64,000 nt of DNA, taken from assembly GCF_000382205.1 (NCBI RefSeq), contig NZ_KB907789.1, forward strand, positions 1 to 64,000, written 5' to 3'. Shown here piece by piece: positions 23,650-32,503 of the stretch. Under the pieces are notes generated by a model, which was not told the DNA's origin, searched no databases, and saw only the letters and a list, made by a program, of their open reading frames with translations. The position numbers were made by a program, and so were the translations under genes. Source of the stretch: Dyadobacter beijingensis DSM 21582 (lineage in GTDB: Bacteria; Bacteroidota; Bacteroidia; Cytophagales; Spirosomataceae). Positions within the stretch are counted from its first letter, which is position 1. Each line of letters begins with the position of its first letter.

Positions 23650-24390
23650 ATGACAAATGGAATTGCGAATAAAGTAGTGGTCATTACCGGCGCAAGCAGC
23701 GGGATTGGTGAAGCCACGGCGGAACTGCTGGCAGCGCAGGGCGCGAAAGTCGTACTCGGTGCCCGACGGGCGGATCTCTTAGCTGGCTTAACAGAACGCA
23801 TTCAGCAAGCGGGAGGTCAAGCGGCTTATCTGCCAATGGATGTGACTCAACGAACCGACGTCGCGTCGCTGATCCAATTAGCTTTGAACGAATTTGGCCG
23901 TTTGGATGTGATCATAAATAATGCAGGCATTAGCCAGCTGCAACTATTGGAGGATGTGGATGTGGAAGGTTGGGAGCAGATGATCGACGTGAACCTGAAA
24001 GGTACACTTTATGGCATTGCCGCTGCGTTGCCCGTTTTCAAATCGCAGGGTTCCGGGCATATTATCAACATCATTTCGACGGCTGGCATTAGTATTGTGC
24101 CTACGATGGGTGTGTATGCGGCTACCAAAAATGCAGTAAGGACCGTCAGCGAAGCATTGCGGCAAGAGTCAAAAGGCCGCTGGCGTGTGACCGGCATTTC
24201 GCCCGGGTTCGTGGATACACCCTTCGCGGGCAAAATCAAGAATGAATCCATCCGGGATGTTCTGACGCAGCGGGCGAGCGAAATTGCCATTCCCGCCACG
24301 GCCATTGCGGAAGCAGTCGCCTACGCTATTGGCCAGCCGGATCAGGTGGACGTTGGCGACATTGTGATCCGCCCGGCTGTTCAGGATTGA
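23650..24390 (+). CDS. Short-chain dehydrogenase/reductase
   Basis: A 246-residue cytoplasmic NAD(P)-dependent oxidoreductase of the classical SDR type. Cofactor motif TGASSGIG at 13-20, NNAG at 90-93, and catalytic Ser143, Tyr156 and Lys160 (YAATK), followed by SPGFVDTPF. Arg residues after the second strand (ARR at 38-40) favour NADPH. The substrate cannot be told from sequence. The AraC-type regulator gene begins 42 bp after the stop on the same strand and probably controls it. Confidence 0.94.
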   Translation: MTNGIANKVVVITGASSGIGEATAELLAAQGAKVVLGARRADLLAGLTERIQQAGGQAAYLPMDVTQRTDVASLIQLALNEFGRLDVIINNAGISQLQLLEDVDVEGWEQMIDVNLKGTLYGIAAALPVFKSQGSGHIINIISTAGISIVPTMGVYAATKNAVRTVSEALRQESKGRWRVTGISPGFVDTPFAGKIKNESIRDVLTQRASEIAIPATAIAEAVAYAIGQPDQVDVGDIVIRPAVQD

Positions 24391-24432
24391 CTTTTTTTGG
24401 GGATTGTTATTTTTTAAAAACGATAAGCAGCT

Positions 24433-25347
24433 ATGCAGAGGCAACCAGTGGTTTTTGACAACATTTCAGCTTTGATGGAGCGGGTTGGCCTGCCCTCGCC
24501 CCTGCATCCGCTGATCACATTGGTCAATTACGATGAAAACAAGCCCAGTCTGGCCGATGCCGGGAGTCAGTATCTGCTGTATTTCTATAAAATAGCATTC
24601 AAACTACGATTCAATGGCAAGGCCAAATATGGGCCGGGATCTTATGATTTCCGTGACGGCGGGCTCGCTTTCGTAGGGCCTAATCAAATCGTTCAGTTAT
24701 CCGATGATTTGGGGGAGCACGAGGGTTATGCATTATACTTCCACCCCGATCTTCTTTACAAACATCCTCTCGCATCGCGGATTAGCCGATACGGTTTTTT
24801 CTCCTATTCGGTGTCAGAAGCATTGTTCCTCTCCGAAAAAGAGAAGAACGTAATTAAGTCTGTGTTTGAATCGATAGCGGCGGAACTTTCGACTCAGACT
24901 GACCATTTCAGCCTGGCCGTGCTGGTTTCCCAGATCGAGCTGCTGCTTCATCATTGCGACCGATTCTATAACCGTCAATTCCTGACACGGAATGTCGTCC
25001 ATCACGACCTGATCGACCAGATGAATATGTTTCTGAATGACCGTCTGAACAATGAAGCGGCATTGATAAGCGGCTTGCCAACCACGCAGGAAATAGCACA
25101 GTACCTGAAAGTTTCCCCGCGCTACTTGTCCGACATGTTGAAATCCCTCACGGGCCACACCACCCAGCAGCACATCCATTTGAAAATGGTTGAGAAAGCC
25201 AAAGAAATGTTAGGCCGTGACCGGCTCACTACTGCGGAGGTAGCTTATGCACTGGGCTTCGAGCATCCGCAGTCTTTCAATAAATTGTTCAAACATAAAA
25301 CAGGCATGTCGCCCGCTGCTTTTCGTAAATTGCTGAATCCTAATTAG
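24433..25347 (+). CDS. AraC-family transcriptional regulator
   Basis: A 304-residue activator type. The N-terminal part (about 1-190) is a cupin-like ligand domain without strong motifs (KYGPGSYDFRDGGLAFVGPN). The C-terminal part (about 200-302) has the two AraC HTH units: TTQEIAQYLKVSPRYLSDML and TAEVAYALGFEHPQSFNKLF, then KHKTGMSPAAFRKL. It follows an SDR gene closely, so regulation of that gene is the natural guess. The downstream 45-codon ORF starts 27 bp after its stop. Confidence 0.93.
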   Translation: MQRQPVVFDNISALMERVGLPSPLHPLITLVNYDENKPSLADAGSQYLLYFYKIAFKLRFNGKAKYGPGSYDFRDGGLAFVGPNQIVQLSDDLGEHEGYALYFHPDLLYKHPLASRISRYGFFSYSVSEALFLSEKEKNVIKSVFESIAAELSTQTDHFSLAVLVSQIELLLHHCDRFYNRQFLTRNVVHHDLIDQMNMFLNDRLNNEAALISGLPTTQEIAQYLKVSPRYLSDMLKSLTGHTTQQHIHLKMVEKAKEMLGRDRLTTAEVAYALGFEHPQSFNKLFKHKTGMSPAAFRKLLNPN

Positions 25348-25373
25348 AAACTGTTCGCTTATAACAATGCTTA

Positions 25374-25511
25374 ATGAAAGGAATCAAAAAACAGGACTTG
25401 CCTGAAAAAACTTGCGTGGTATGCGGCAGGCCATTTACCTGGCGAAAGAAGTGGGAGAAAGTTTGGGATGAAGTCAAGTATTGCAGTGAAAGGTGCCGCG
25501 CTAGGAAATGA
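25374..25511 (+). CDS. DUF2256 small zinc-ribbon-like protein
   Basis: A 45-residue [23 protein letters not shown], then [20 protein letters not shown] and CRARK. Two CxxC/CxxxC pairs (C-V-V-C and C-S-E-R-C) and the W-R-K-K-W core match DUF2256, a short conserved protein likely to bind zinc. Its function is unknown. The stop overlaps the next ATG as ATGA, so the following ORF is probably translated by coupling. Confidence 0.85.
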   Translation: MKGIKKQDLPEKTCVVCGRPFTWRKKWEKVWDEVKYCSERCRARK

Positions 25512-25645
25512 GATACGGCTCTTTCAATACTTATAATGATCACCTACGTCATGACTACGACACGCTGAGTGAAGCTGTCAATGACCTCCAGAGGCGTGGA
25601 TACACTCGCGACTTAAGCCAAAGTAACTACGGTTATAATTATTAA
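25508..25645 (+). CDS. Short protein related to the N-terminus of PRPP-synthetase-like small proteins
   Basis: 45 codons coupled to the DUF2256 gene by ATGA. The core [20 protein letters not shown] is the signature start of small Bacteroidota proteins usually annotated as phosphoribosylpyrophosphate-synthetase-like, about twice as long. Here the protein ends shortly after, at NYGYNY, so it may be a truncated or genuinely short version. The stop shares bases TTAA (25642-25645) with the stop of the convergent DUF1501 gene. Function unknown. Confidence 0.7.
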   Translation: MRYGSFNTYNDHLRHDYDTLSEAVNDLQRRGYTRDLSQSNYGYNY

Positions 25646-27123
25646 GATAAAATAGGTTTGATAACTTTACCGGCAACATCTGTGAGCCGGTACCGCCTTC
25701 CCTGAAACTTAAATGTAAGCTGCTCATGGTCAATCCCCATCAAATGCATAATAGTAGCTTGTAGATCATGGATATGCACGGGGTCTTTGACGATATTATA
25801 ACCGAATTCGTCGGTTTGACCATGCGAATATCCACGTTTGATGCCACCACCTGTCAGGTAAATGGAGAAGCATCGGGGATGGTGATCGCGGCCATAATTT
25901 TCTTTGGTAAGCTTTCCTTGCGAATAATTAGTACGTCCGAACTCTCCTCCCCATACAACCAGGGTGTCGTCCAGTAACCCTCTTTGCTTTAAATCCTTGA
26001 TCAATGCGGCAGATGCCTGATCTACTGACTTGGCCATGACCTGAATGTCCTTGGGTAAATTGCCATGCTGGTCCCATCCCTGATGATACAACTGAATAAA
26101 CCTGACATCTTTTTCTGCCAGCTTTCTGGCCAGCAGACAGTTCGCTGCATAAGTCCCGGGAATTCTGCTGTCCGGCCCATACATGTCAAATATTGAATCA
26201 GGTTCTTTCGAAATATCCAGGGTTTCGGGAACCGAACTCTGCATTCTGTAAGCCATTTCGTATTGTTTCATCCGGCTGTCGAGTTCGGGGTCGAGAACCT
26301 GCTTGTATTGGTCTTCGCTCAATTTCGCCAATGCACTGAGCATGTTCCGCCTGGACGTTTTATTGAGGCCATTAGGATTATTGAGATAGTACACCGGGTC
26401 GAGACCTGAACGGAAAACGACTCCCTGGTGTACCGAAGGAATGAATCCGTTGCTCCACAACTTGGCATATAGCGGCTGATCACCGGCCCTGCCCCTGGAC
26501 AGCAACACCACAAATGCCGGTAAGTTCTGATTCTCAGATCCAAGGCCATAGCTCATCCAGGAGCCCATAGAAGGCCTGCCTCCGATCTGATTGCCGGTTT
26601 GAATGAAAGTAATGGCAGGATCATGGTTGATGTGCTCGGTATGCATGGATTTAATAAAACATAGCTCGTCAGCGATTTGCTTGTGATAGGGCAGCAAGTC
26701 GCTTATCCACGCCCGGCTTTGGCCGTACCTGGCAAATTTGAACGAGGAGGCGGCCAGCGGAAATGAACTCTGACCAGCGCTCATACCCGTCAATCTCTGC
26801 CCTCCGCGAACAGACTCAGGAAGGTTCTTTCCCCACATGGCTTCGAGTTTAGGCTTGTAGTCGAAAGTTTCCAACTGGGAAGGTGCCCCACTCTGATGCA
26901 GGTAGATAACGCGCTTTACCTTGGGAGCAAAATGCGGACCAATCCTATGCGCACTATCGGCCGCTTGGGCCGAAGAAGGCAGGATAGTAGACATCGCCGC
27001 CGCACCTAATCCTATTCCGGATGTTGTCAAAAAAGTGCGCCTACTGATCTGGTCATGCACTTTATCTTGAAGTTCGGTTGTCATTTCATGAAGTGATTTC
27101 GGTGAATGATTAGCGCTTGACAA
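25642..27123 (-). CDS. DUF1501 protein with twin-arginine signal
   Basis: A 493-residue exported protein. The Tat signal SRRTFLTTSGIGLGAAAMST precedes the DUF1501 domain, which belongs to the alkaline-phosphatase/sulfatase superfamily: KRVIYLHQSGAPSQLETFDY, HTEHINHDPAITFIQTG, GWDQHGNLPKD, WGGEFGRTN and DHHPRCFSIYLTGGG all fit metal-site positions of that fold. It is the last gene of a three-gene operon with a 14-bp overlap with the DUF1553 gene. Such operons come from Planctomycetes-like polymer degradation systems; the reaction is not known. Confidence 0.92.
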   Translation of the reverse strand: MSSANHSPKSLHEMTTELQDKVHDQISRRTFLTTSGIGLGAAAMSTILPSSAQAADSAHRIGPHFAPKVKRVIYLHQSGAPSQLETFDYKPKLEAMWGKNLPESVRGGQRLTGMSAGQSSFPLAASSFKFARYGQSRAWISDLLPYHKQIADELCFIKSMHTEHINHDPAITFIQTGNQIGGRPSMGSWMSYGLGSENQNLPAFVVLLSRGRAGDQPLYAKLWSNGFIPSVHQGVVFRSGLDPVYYLNNPNGLNKTSRRNMLSALAKLSEDQYKQVLDPELDSRMKQYEMAYRMQSSVPETLDISKEPDSIFDMYGPDSRIPGTYAANCLLARKLAEKDVRFIQLYHQGWDQHGNLPKDIQVMAKSVDQASAALIKDLKQRGLLDDTLVVWGGEFGRTNYSQGKLTKENYGRDHHPRCFSIYLTGGGIKRGYSHGQTDEFGYNIVKDPVHIHDLQATIMHLMGIDHEQLTFKFQGRRYRLTDVAGKVIKPILS

Positions 27124-30100
27124 TGGCTTCGTCGTAGTTTAATATCGTATTGGCAACCACCGTGTAGGCAGCCAGTTCAGCGCCATTCAGGGAATTATCT
27201 CTTTGGTACTCACCGGTGGCCAGCAGTGAATCGGCAAGGGCTGGATTTCGCAAAAAGCTTTGAAGCTCGGTCCGGTAAAGGTTTTTAAGTATTGCTATTT
27301 CAGTCACCCTCGGGTCTCTTGATACGACGGACCTGAAAAATAGCTTGACCCTGGCTTCAAATGTGGCCGGCCTCTTGATTGTGCGTTGTGCAAGAACCCG
27401 GGCAGCTTCCACGAACTGAGGGTCATTGAGAGTCACCAATGCTTGCAGAGGCGTGGCCGTTTTCTGGCGGCGCACTGTGCACAGGCTCCTGTCTGGCGAG
27501 TCAAAGTTCAGCATCATGGGCGGTGGGCTTGTTCGCTTCCAGATCGTATACATACTGCGGCGATACAGATTATCCCCGTGCTGCTGTTTGTAATTTGTGA
27601 CATTACGTGTAGCAAGCGCCTCCCATATGCCGGCAGGCTGGTAGGGATACACGCTAGGGCCGCCAATATCCCTGACAAGCAGTCCACTCGCTAGCAACGC
27701 ATTGTCCCTGATTTGTTCTGCGCTAAACCGGTAGCTGCTTCCTCGGGCCAGCCAGCGGTTGTCAGGATCAGCCTCAATCTGCTCTTTGGTTGCGATAGAG
27801 GACTGTTGGTAAGTCGCCGAAAGCACGATCCGTCTGATAAAATCCTTCGTATCCCATGCGTGTTTTTCTCCGCTGCCTTCTCTATACTTTACCGCAAGCC
27901 AGTCCAGCAGTTCAGGATGCGAGGGCAGCTCGCCCTGGCTACCGAAATCTTCCTGGGTTTTCACCAGGCCATTACCCAGGTATTGCTGCCAAAAACGGTT
28001 TGCCATTACCCGTGCAAATAATGGATTATCCTCCGAGAGAAGCCACTGAGTCAAGCCCAGCCGGTTACGGGGGTACGATTCGGGGAGTTTTCCAATTTTC
28101 AGAGGTGTTTCAGGAATTACCTCCTCACCCGGAGCGTCGTAAACACCCCTGTTCAAAATATAGGTTTTACGGGGATACTTCCGGTCACGCGATACCATAA
28201 TATCGATTTCCTTGTTAAGGATTTCTACTTCTTGTCCGATCAGCATTTCTCTTTTAGCATTCAATCGCAGCCAAACCGGATCGATATGGGTCTTGTAATA
28301 ATCAAAAAGCGCATCGGTCTGAGAAGTGCTTCTCTTGCCGGGTTGAATTGCCAGTGCAAGGTTGACCAGATCCTTCTCGGCCATTTCGCTCTGCACTTCC
28401 AGCGGCGTCAGCACACGGCCAAAAATTTTGAGCTCGTCCACCGCATACCCTTTGTTGATGGTGGTATGCATCCTCCCAAGGGAAAAATTCGTCGAGGACG
28501 AATAGGATTTCTGGATTTCACGGTTCTTCTCAAAAATCAAACTACCGGTTAAATGATCGCTCATGATCCTACCCCTGGCAATCTTGCCATCGATGTATAC
28601 CTTCATTCCGCTGGCCTTGCTTGTTCCGTCGTAGCTGAAGGTGATGTGAGTCCAACGGTTGGGCCGTAGCACTTCATCCGTTTCAAAGTCAATCGCATCA
28701 TCTGGCCACACATTGCTGATGCTGAATGCAAGGCGGCCATCTTCGAGTCGGCGACATTCATAGCCACGACCAGCGGAAAGTGCTCCGGAATTTCTGTTAA
28801 AGATTTGTCCCTTGAATTTTGGATCAATGATACCCACCCACAGCGAGACCGAAAAAGGTTGGTTCCGCTCAAAGTTCCCAATGGTCCTGTGATCAAAGTC
28901 TTTCATCTTCCACCAGTTATTGGTTTCATGGATTTTAAGATAGCCATCTCCAACAAACTTGACTCCTAATCCCCTACCCTTTGGTCCTTTTATACTGACG
29001 GGCATGAATGCAGTATCGCCGTGAATTTCCAGAGCTAGTGAGTCGTTTGCCACATTTTTAAAGACATGACGTTTATCCTTGCCTGTCTCATCTTTACGTT
29101 TCGAAGACTTGAAATCAAAAGACACATCCACGAGCAAATCCTTATCCGCTAAAATGCGCTGCGCGTTTCCACCTTTGGCAAGCCAAGTTTCAAATCGCCG
29201 CCGAAGGGAAGCATTTTGCTCCTGGCCATCCTTATCCAGCTTAGCCAGGCCCTGTTTGATAAACCGTATCCGCGACTCTGCGGCGGGAGTCGGCAGGGTA
29301 ATGATCGGGCTCGCCTCCGACATATGGGGCGACTGGCCATGCTCATTGATGTTGTTAAAAAATGCAAACATTGAATAGTAATCCTTTTGACTGATAGGAT
29401 CATATTTATGGTCATGGCACCGGGAACACTCCATAGTCAGGCCCAAAAAGGCTTTTCCGAAGGTATTGGTCCGGTCAGCAACGTACTCTACTTGATATTC
29501 CTCGGGGACAATCCCATCTTCTTCGCTTTGAGAATGGTTACGATTAAACGCAGTGGCAATCATCATATCCTTATCAGGATTTGGCAGCAGGTCTCCCGCC
29601 AATTGATAAGTAATAAATTTGTCGAAAGGCAAATTCTCATTGAACGACCGGATCACCCAATCACGGTAAGGATATATCGTGCGCAGCGCGTCATCCTGGT
29701 AGCCGTTCGAGTCCGCATAACGGGCCAGGTCCAGCCAACTGACCGCCTGTTGTTCCCCAAAATGAGGCGAAGCTAGGAGTTTATCAACAACCTTCTCATA
29801 AGCATTGGCGGATTGGTCATTGACAAAGGCATCTATTTCGGCGGGCGTCGGCGGTAATCCGGTCAGGTCCATATACACCCGGCGCAAAAGCGTGTATTTA
29901 TCGGCGCGGGCGCTGGGTTTTAAACCCTTTTCTTTGAGTTTTGCCATCACGAAATGATCGATTTCGTTTTTCACCCACCTGGTTTCTTCGTCATCGGACA
30001 AGCCCCAACGCGCGAGCACACCTTTTCCAACTCGGGGCACTTCCGGTTGCTTTATTTTTGCGAGCGACCAATGCTCTTGATATTCAGCACCCTGTCTGAT

Positions 30101-30493
30101 CCATTTGATCAGCAATGCTTTTTCTTCGTCGGTAAGCGTCAGGTGACTATTTGGCGTGGGCATCACCAGGTCCGGATCTTTGCTCAGGATCCGGTTGATC
30201 AACTCGCTGCTACTGATTTCTCCGGGATCGATAGCCGTGGCCCCGCTTTTCAGCTCCATCGTAGCCCCGTCGAAACTCGCCAGTTGAAGCCCGGCCTCTA
30301 TTTTGGTTTTGTCGGGTCCGTGACATTTGAAGCACCGATCGGAAAGGATAGGCTTGATATGCTGATTATAGTCGACCGTTTCAGGTAGGCTTTCGTCAAA
30401 AGCCAGAACTTCCTGAGGAATTTCCGTCGAATCCGCACAGGAACCAAGGCAGATGCATATGAACGAAAAAAAGACTAATCCCAACTGTTTCAT
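27110..30493 (-). CDS. PSCyt1-DUF1549-LamG-DUF1553 lipoprotein
   Basis: A 1127-residue multidomain protein. Signal with lipobox LGSC (Cys19); Planctomycete-type cytochrome c domain with heme site C54-F-K-C-H58; DUF1549/PSCyt2 (about 165-370: DLTGLPPTPAEIDAF, LDLARYADSNGYQDD); a LamG/concanavalin-like sugar-binding domain (about 540-700, with WTHITFSYDGTSKASGMKVY); and DUF1553/PSD1 (about 790-1090: NPLFARVMANRFWQQYLGNG, TPLQALVTLNDPQFVEAARV). The mix of heme and carbohydrate-binding domains suggests redox-assisted polysaccharide handling at the cell surface. Its start overlaps the previous gene as ATGA. Confidence 0.93.
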   Translation of the reverse strand: MKQLGLVFFSFICICLGSCADSTEIPQEVLAFDESLPETVDYNQHIKPILSDRCFKCHGPDKTKIEAGLQLASFDGATMELKSGATAIDPGEISSSELINRILSKDPDLVMPTPNSHLTLTDEEKALLIKWIRQGAEYQEHWSLAKIKQPEVPRVGKGVLARWGLSDDEETRWVKNEIDHFVMAKLKEKGLKPSARADKYTLLRRVYMDLTGLPPTPAEIDAFVNDQSANAYEKVVDKLLASPHFGEQQAVSWLDLARYADSNGYQDDALRTIYPYRDWVIRSFNENLPFDKFITYQLAGDLLPNPDKDMMIATAFNRNHSQSEEDGIVPEEYQVEYVADRTNTFGKAFLGLTMECSRCHDHKYDPISQKDYYSMFAFFNNINEHGQSPHMSEASPIITLPTPAAESRIRFIKQGLAKLDKDGQEQNASLRRRFETWLAKGGNAQRILADKDLLVDVSFDFKSSKRKDETGKDKRHVFKNVANDSLALEIHGDTAFMPVSIKGPKGRGLGVKFVGDGYLKIHETNNWWKMKDFDHRTIGNFERNQPFSVSLWVGIIDPKFKGQIFNRNSGALSAGRGYECRRLEDGRLAFSISNVWPDDAIDFETDEVLRPNRWTHITFSYDGTSKASGMKVYIDGKIARGRIMSDHLTGSLIFEKNREIQKSYSSSTNFSLGRMHTTINKGYAVDELKIFGRVLTPLEVQSEMAEKDLVNLALAIQPGKRSTSQTDALFDYYKTHIDPVWLRLNAKREMLIGQEVEILNKEIDIMVSRDRKYPRKTYILNRGVYDAPGEEVIPETPLKIGKLPESYPRNRLGLTQWLLSEDNPLFARVMANRFWQQYLGNGLVKTQEDFGSQGELPSHPELLDWLAVKYREGSGEKHAWDTKDFIRRIVLSATYQQSSIATKEQIEADPDNRWLARGSSYRFSAEQIRDNALLASGLLVRDIGGPSVYPYQPAGIWEALATRNVTNYKQQHGDNLYRRSMYTIWKRTSPPPMMLNFDSPDRSLCTVRRQKTATPLQALVTLNDPQFVEAARVLAQRTIKRPATFEARVKLFFRSVVSRDPRVTEIAILKNLYRTELQSFLRNPALADSLLATGEYQRDNSLNGAELAAYTVVANTILNYDEAIVKR

Positions 30494-31923
30494 TTTGAAT
30501 TTGTGCTTGTTAGGTTTTTTTCCAATACTTCTCCAAAATTAATTTCACAATCGGGCAGCGCTTTCCTGAGATTTTCTATTCCTGCCAGCGTGACTTTGCT
30601 TTGCCACAAATACAGGCGTTTCAACTGTTTGTGGGTTTTCAGCGCTTCCAGCCCGGCATCTGTCACTTCTGTCCCCACAAGGTTGAGGTATTGCAACTGG
30701 GCTAAAGGCGCAAGATTCTTCACTCCCGCATCACCGGTTACCGTATTTTCAAGGTTCAGCCGGGTTAAATTGGTGAGCTGTCCTATGGTTTGTAACGCAC
30801 CGTCCGTGACCCTTGTGTCGTTCAGTTTCAGCCAGACTGCCTGTTTTCTCAGCGGCAGCAGAGATTGAGCATCCTGATCGTCGAAATCCGAATGATTTAC
30901 AGCATTGATGCTAACCCAGCCGTTTTCAGGCCCGATCAGATCGACAGCAACATGTATCTTTACCAGGGCCGCCAGATCCTCGTCATGGGGCTTTGGGATT
31001 TTTTCGGCTAAAAACTCACCTTTCTCATGAGAGACTATCTCGCGCGTTTGACTGCCGCGGCCATCCTGCATACCCGCCAGAACGGTCTTTATTCTCTCGT
31101 CCTTGGGCAATGTGCCCACTTGCTTGTCGATGGAGCCACCGGTTTGGATCCACCAATGCAACAGCGCGATTTCCTGCTCATTCAACTGTATTTTACCTTT
31201 GGGAGGCATTCTTTTGGGGTCTTCCTCCGGCAAGAGCAGCCTTTTGAACAGTTCGCTTTCTGATGTTTTTCCGGCGACAAGCACTTTCCCGTGCTCACCG
31301 CCCCTAAGAAGCAGCTCGGGAGTATCCAGTCGTAGATCGCCCTTTTTCTTTTGCGCATTGTGGCATTGGAAGCATTTCCGTTCCAGGACAGGTTCCACCA
31401 GATCTTTGTAAACCAGGGCCTGGTCGATGTCAGTGATCGGTTTACGCGTTACATCATCGCTTTTCTTGTACACCATTGCCATCACGGGCTCTTTCAGGAA
31501 ATCCTCGCCATGCGTGAGCGCCCCGCCGTAATGTCCTGTTGCGGTAAGTAACGCCATGAATGCCGAGACAAAGAAGAGTTGAGAATATTTGAATTCGAAT
31601 TGAAGCTTCTTGACCAGATAGAAACCCGCTGCCAAAACTGCGAGCGCAATGCCAAACCACTTATGCAGACCCATCAATTCGTCCTGATAGCCACCAGTAG
31701 TGGAAAGAACATAGCCAGCAATACATGAAAACAGGGATGTTACCATGCCCCAAAATGCCATTATGACTACGGCCGGACGCAGGACGGAGTAATTCTCCCT
31801 GGTGGCAAGCCACTCAAAAAGCGCGACAAGCAAGAGAATTCCTATCGGCAGATGTACCACCAGCGGGTGCAGCCTGCCGATTAGAACTTCCAGATTAGTC
31901 GGTATTAATTTTAGTAAAATCAT
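30490..31923 (-). CDS. Membrane cytochrome c protein with leucine-rich repeats (DUF2231-PSCyt-LRR)
   Basis: A 477-residue fusion. Four membrane helices lie in about 20-40, 48-72, 88-104 and 112-130, with the HPLVVHLPIGIL motif of DUF2231-type cytochrome-associated membrane domains. A PSCyt1 heme site follows, C184-F-Q-C-H188, then RMPPKGKIQLNEQEIALLHW. The C-terminal 370-460 is a run of leucine-rich repeats (LTNLTRLNLENTVTGDAGVK, LQYLNLVGTEVTDAGLEALK). First gene of the operon with the DUF1553 and DUF1501 proteins. Heme may pass electrons through this anchor; the LRRs would bind a partner. Confidence 0.9.
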   Translation of the reverse strand: MILLKLIPTNLEVLIGRLHPLVVHLPIGILLLVALFEWLATRENYSVLRPAVVIMAFWGMVTSLFSCIAGYVLSTTGGYQDELMGLHKWFGIALAVLAAGFYLVKKLQFEFKYSQLFFVSAFMALLTATGHYGGALTHGEDFLKEPVMAMVYKKSDDVTRKPITDIDQALVYKDLVEPVLERKCFQCHNAQKKKGDLRLDTPELLLRGGEHGKVLVAGKTSESELFKRLLLPEEDPKRMPPKGKIQLNEQEIALLHWWIQTGGSIDKQVGTLPKDERIKTVLAGMQDGRGSQTREIVSHEKGEFLAEKIPKPHDEDLAALVKIHVAVDLIGPENGWVSINAVNHSDFDDQDAQSLLPLRKQAVWLKLNDTRVTDGALQTIGQLTNLTRLNLENTVTGDAGVKNLAPLAQLQYLNLVGTEVTDAGLEALKTHKQLKRLYLWQSKVTLAGIENLRKALPDCEINFGEVLEKNLTSTNSK

Positions 31924-32503
31924 ATTCGGCTTCTTCTGGAATTATCCCTTGTTAACTCGGTACGCAAATAGAAAGTCAACCTTTTTAAACTCTTTACATA
32001 ATACCATTTCATCGCCATAAAAAACAAATGCACAGCCTAATAATGCAGAAACAGGCATGCCTTTGAAATTTCCCGTATTACCGGGAAATTTATTTTTGAC
32101 GCAGAAGTAACAAGTAGTGACTAGCACTCATGTCCCGCCATCGGCCAGGTCATATTCGCACTAGCGGCTTGGGAAGAGCTAACTTTTAGCAGTCTTCGGG
32201 CAAAATATTGATCACCTAAGTTATAGAACTGTACCTTAACGATTTAACGCTGGTACTTCAAGATTCAAGAAAGTCAAGATCTTTTCCGTGCGTTTGACTA
32301 TTCCAAAACCCCTGTGGATAGTAATGGCAAGCGGCTTTTGTACAAACGCTGCCGTCCGGGCAAACGCAAACTTTGACCTACCCGGATAGGCCATGCGCCT
32401 TCCGGCCCGGAAACGGAGCATCTGTCGTCAATTACACTGATTAACGGGCTTGCATCACGATGAAATTAGAGTGTCCCGGCAGCTAGCGTGCCGGGACATT
32501 TTG
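31924..32503. other. Intergenic region with two hairpins
   Basis: No supported gene in 580 bp. AAATTTCCCG (32066-32075) pairs with CGGGAAATTT (32082-32091) and is followed on plus by ATTTTTG. TGTCCCGGCA (32472-32481) pairs with TGCCGGGACA (32489-32498), followed on plus by TTTTGTT, and lies 6 bp from the stop of the minus-strand pyruvyltransferase-like gene, for which it may serve as terminator. Promoters of the cytochrome operon should be near 31924-32000. Confidence 0.5.

Noticed and set aside
27386..30388. Plus-strand open frames opposite the DUF1553 gene
   Set aside because: They are antisense shadows of a strongly supported multidomain gene.
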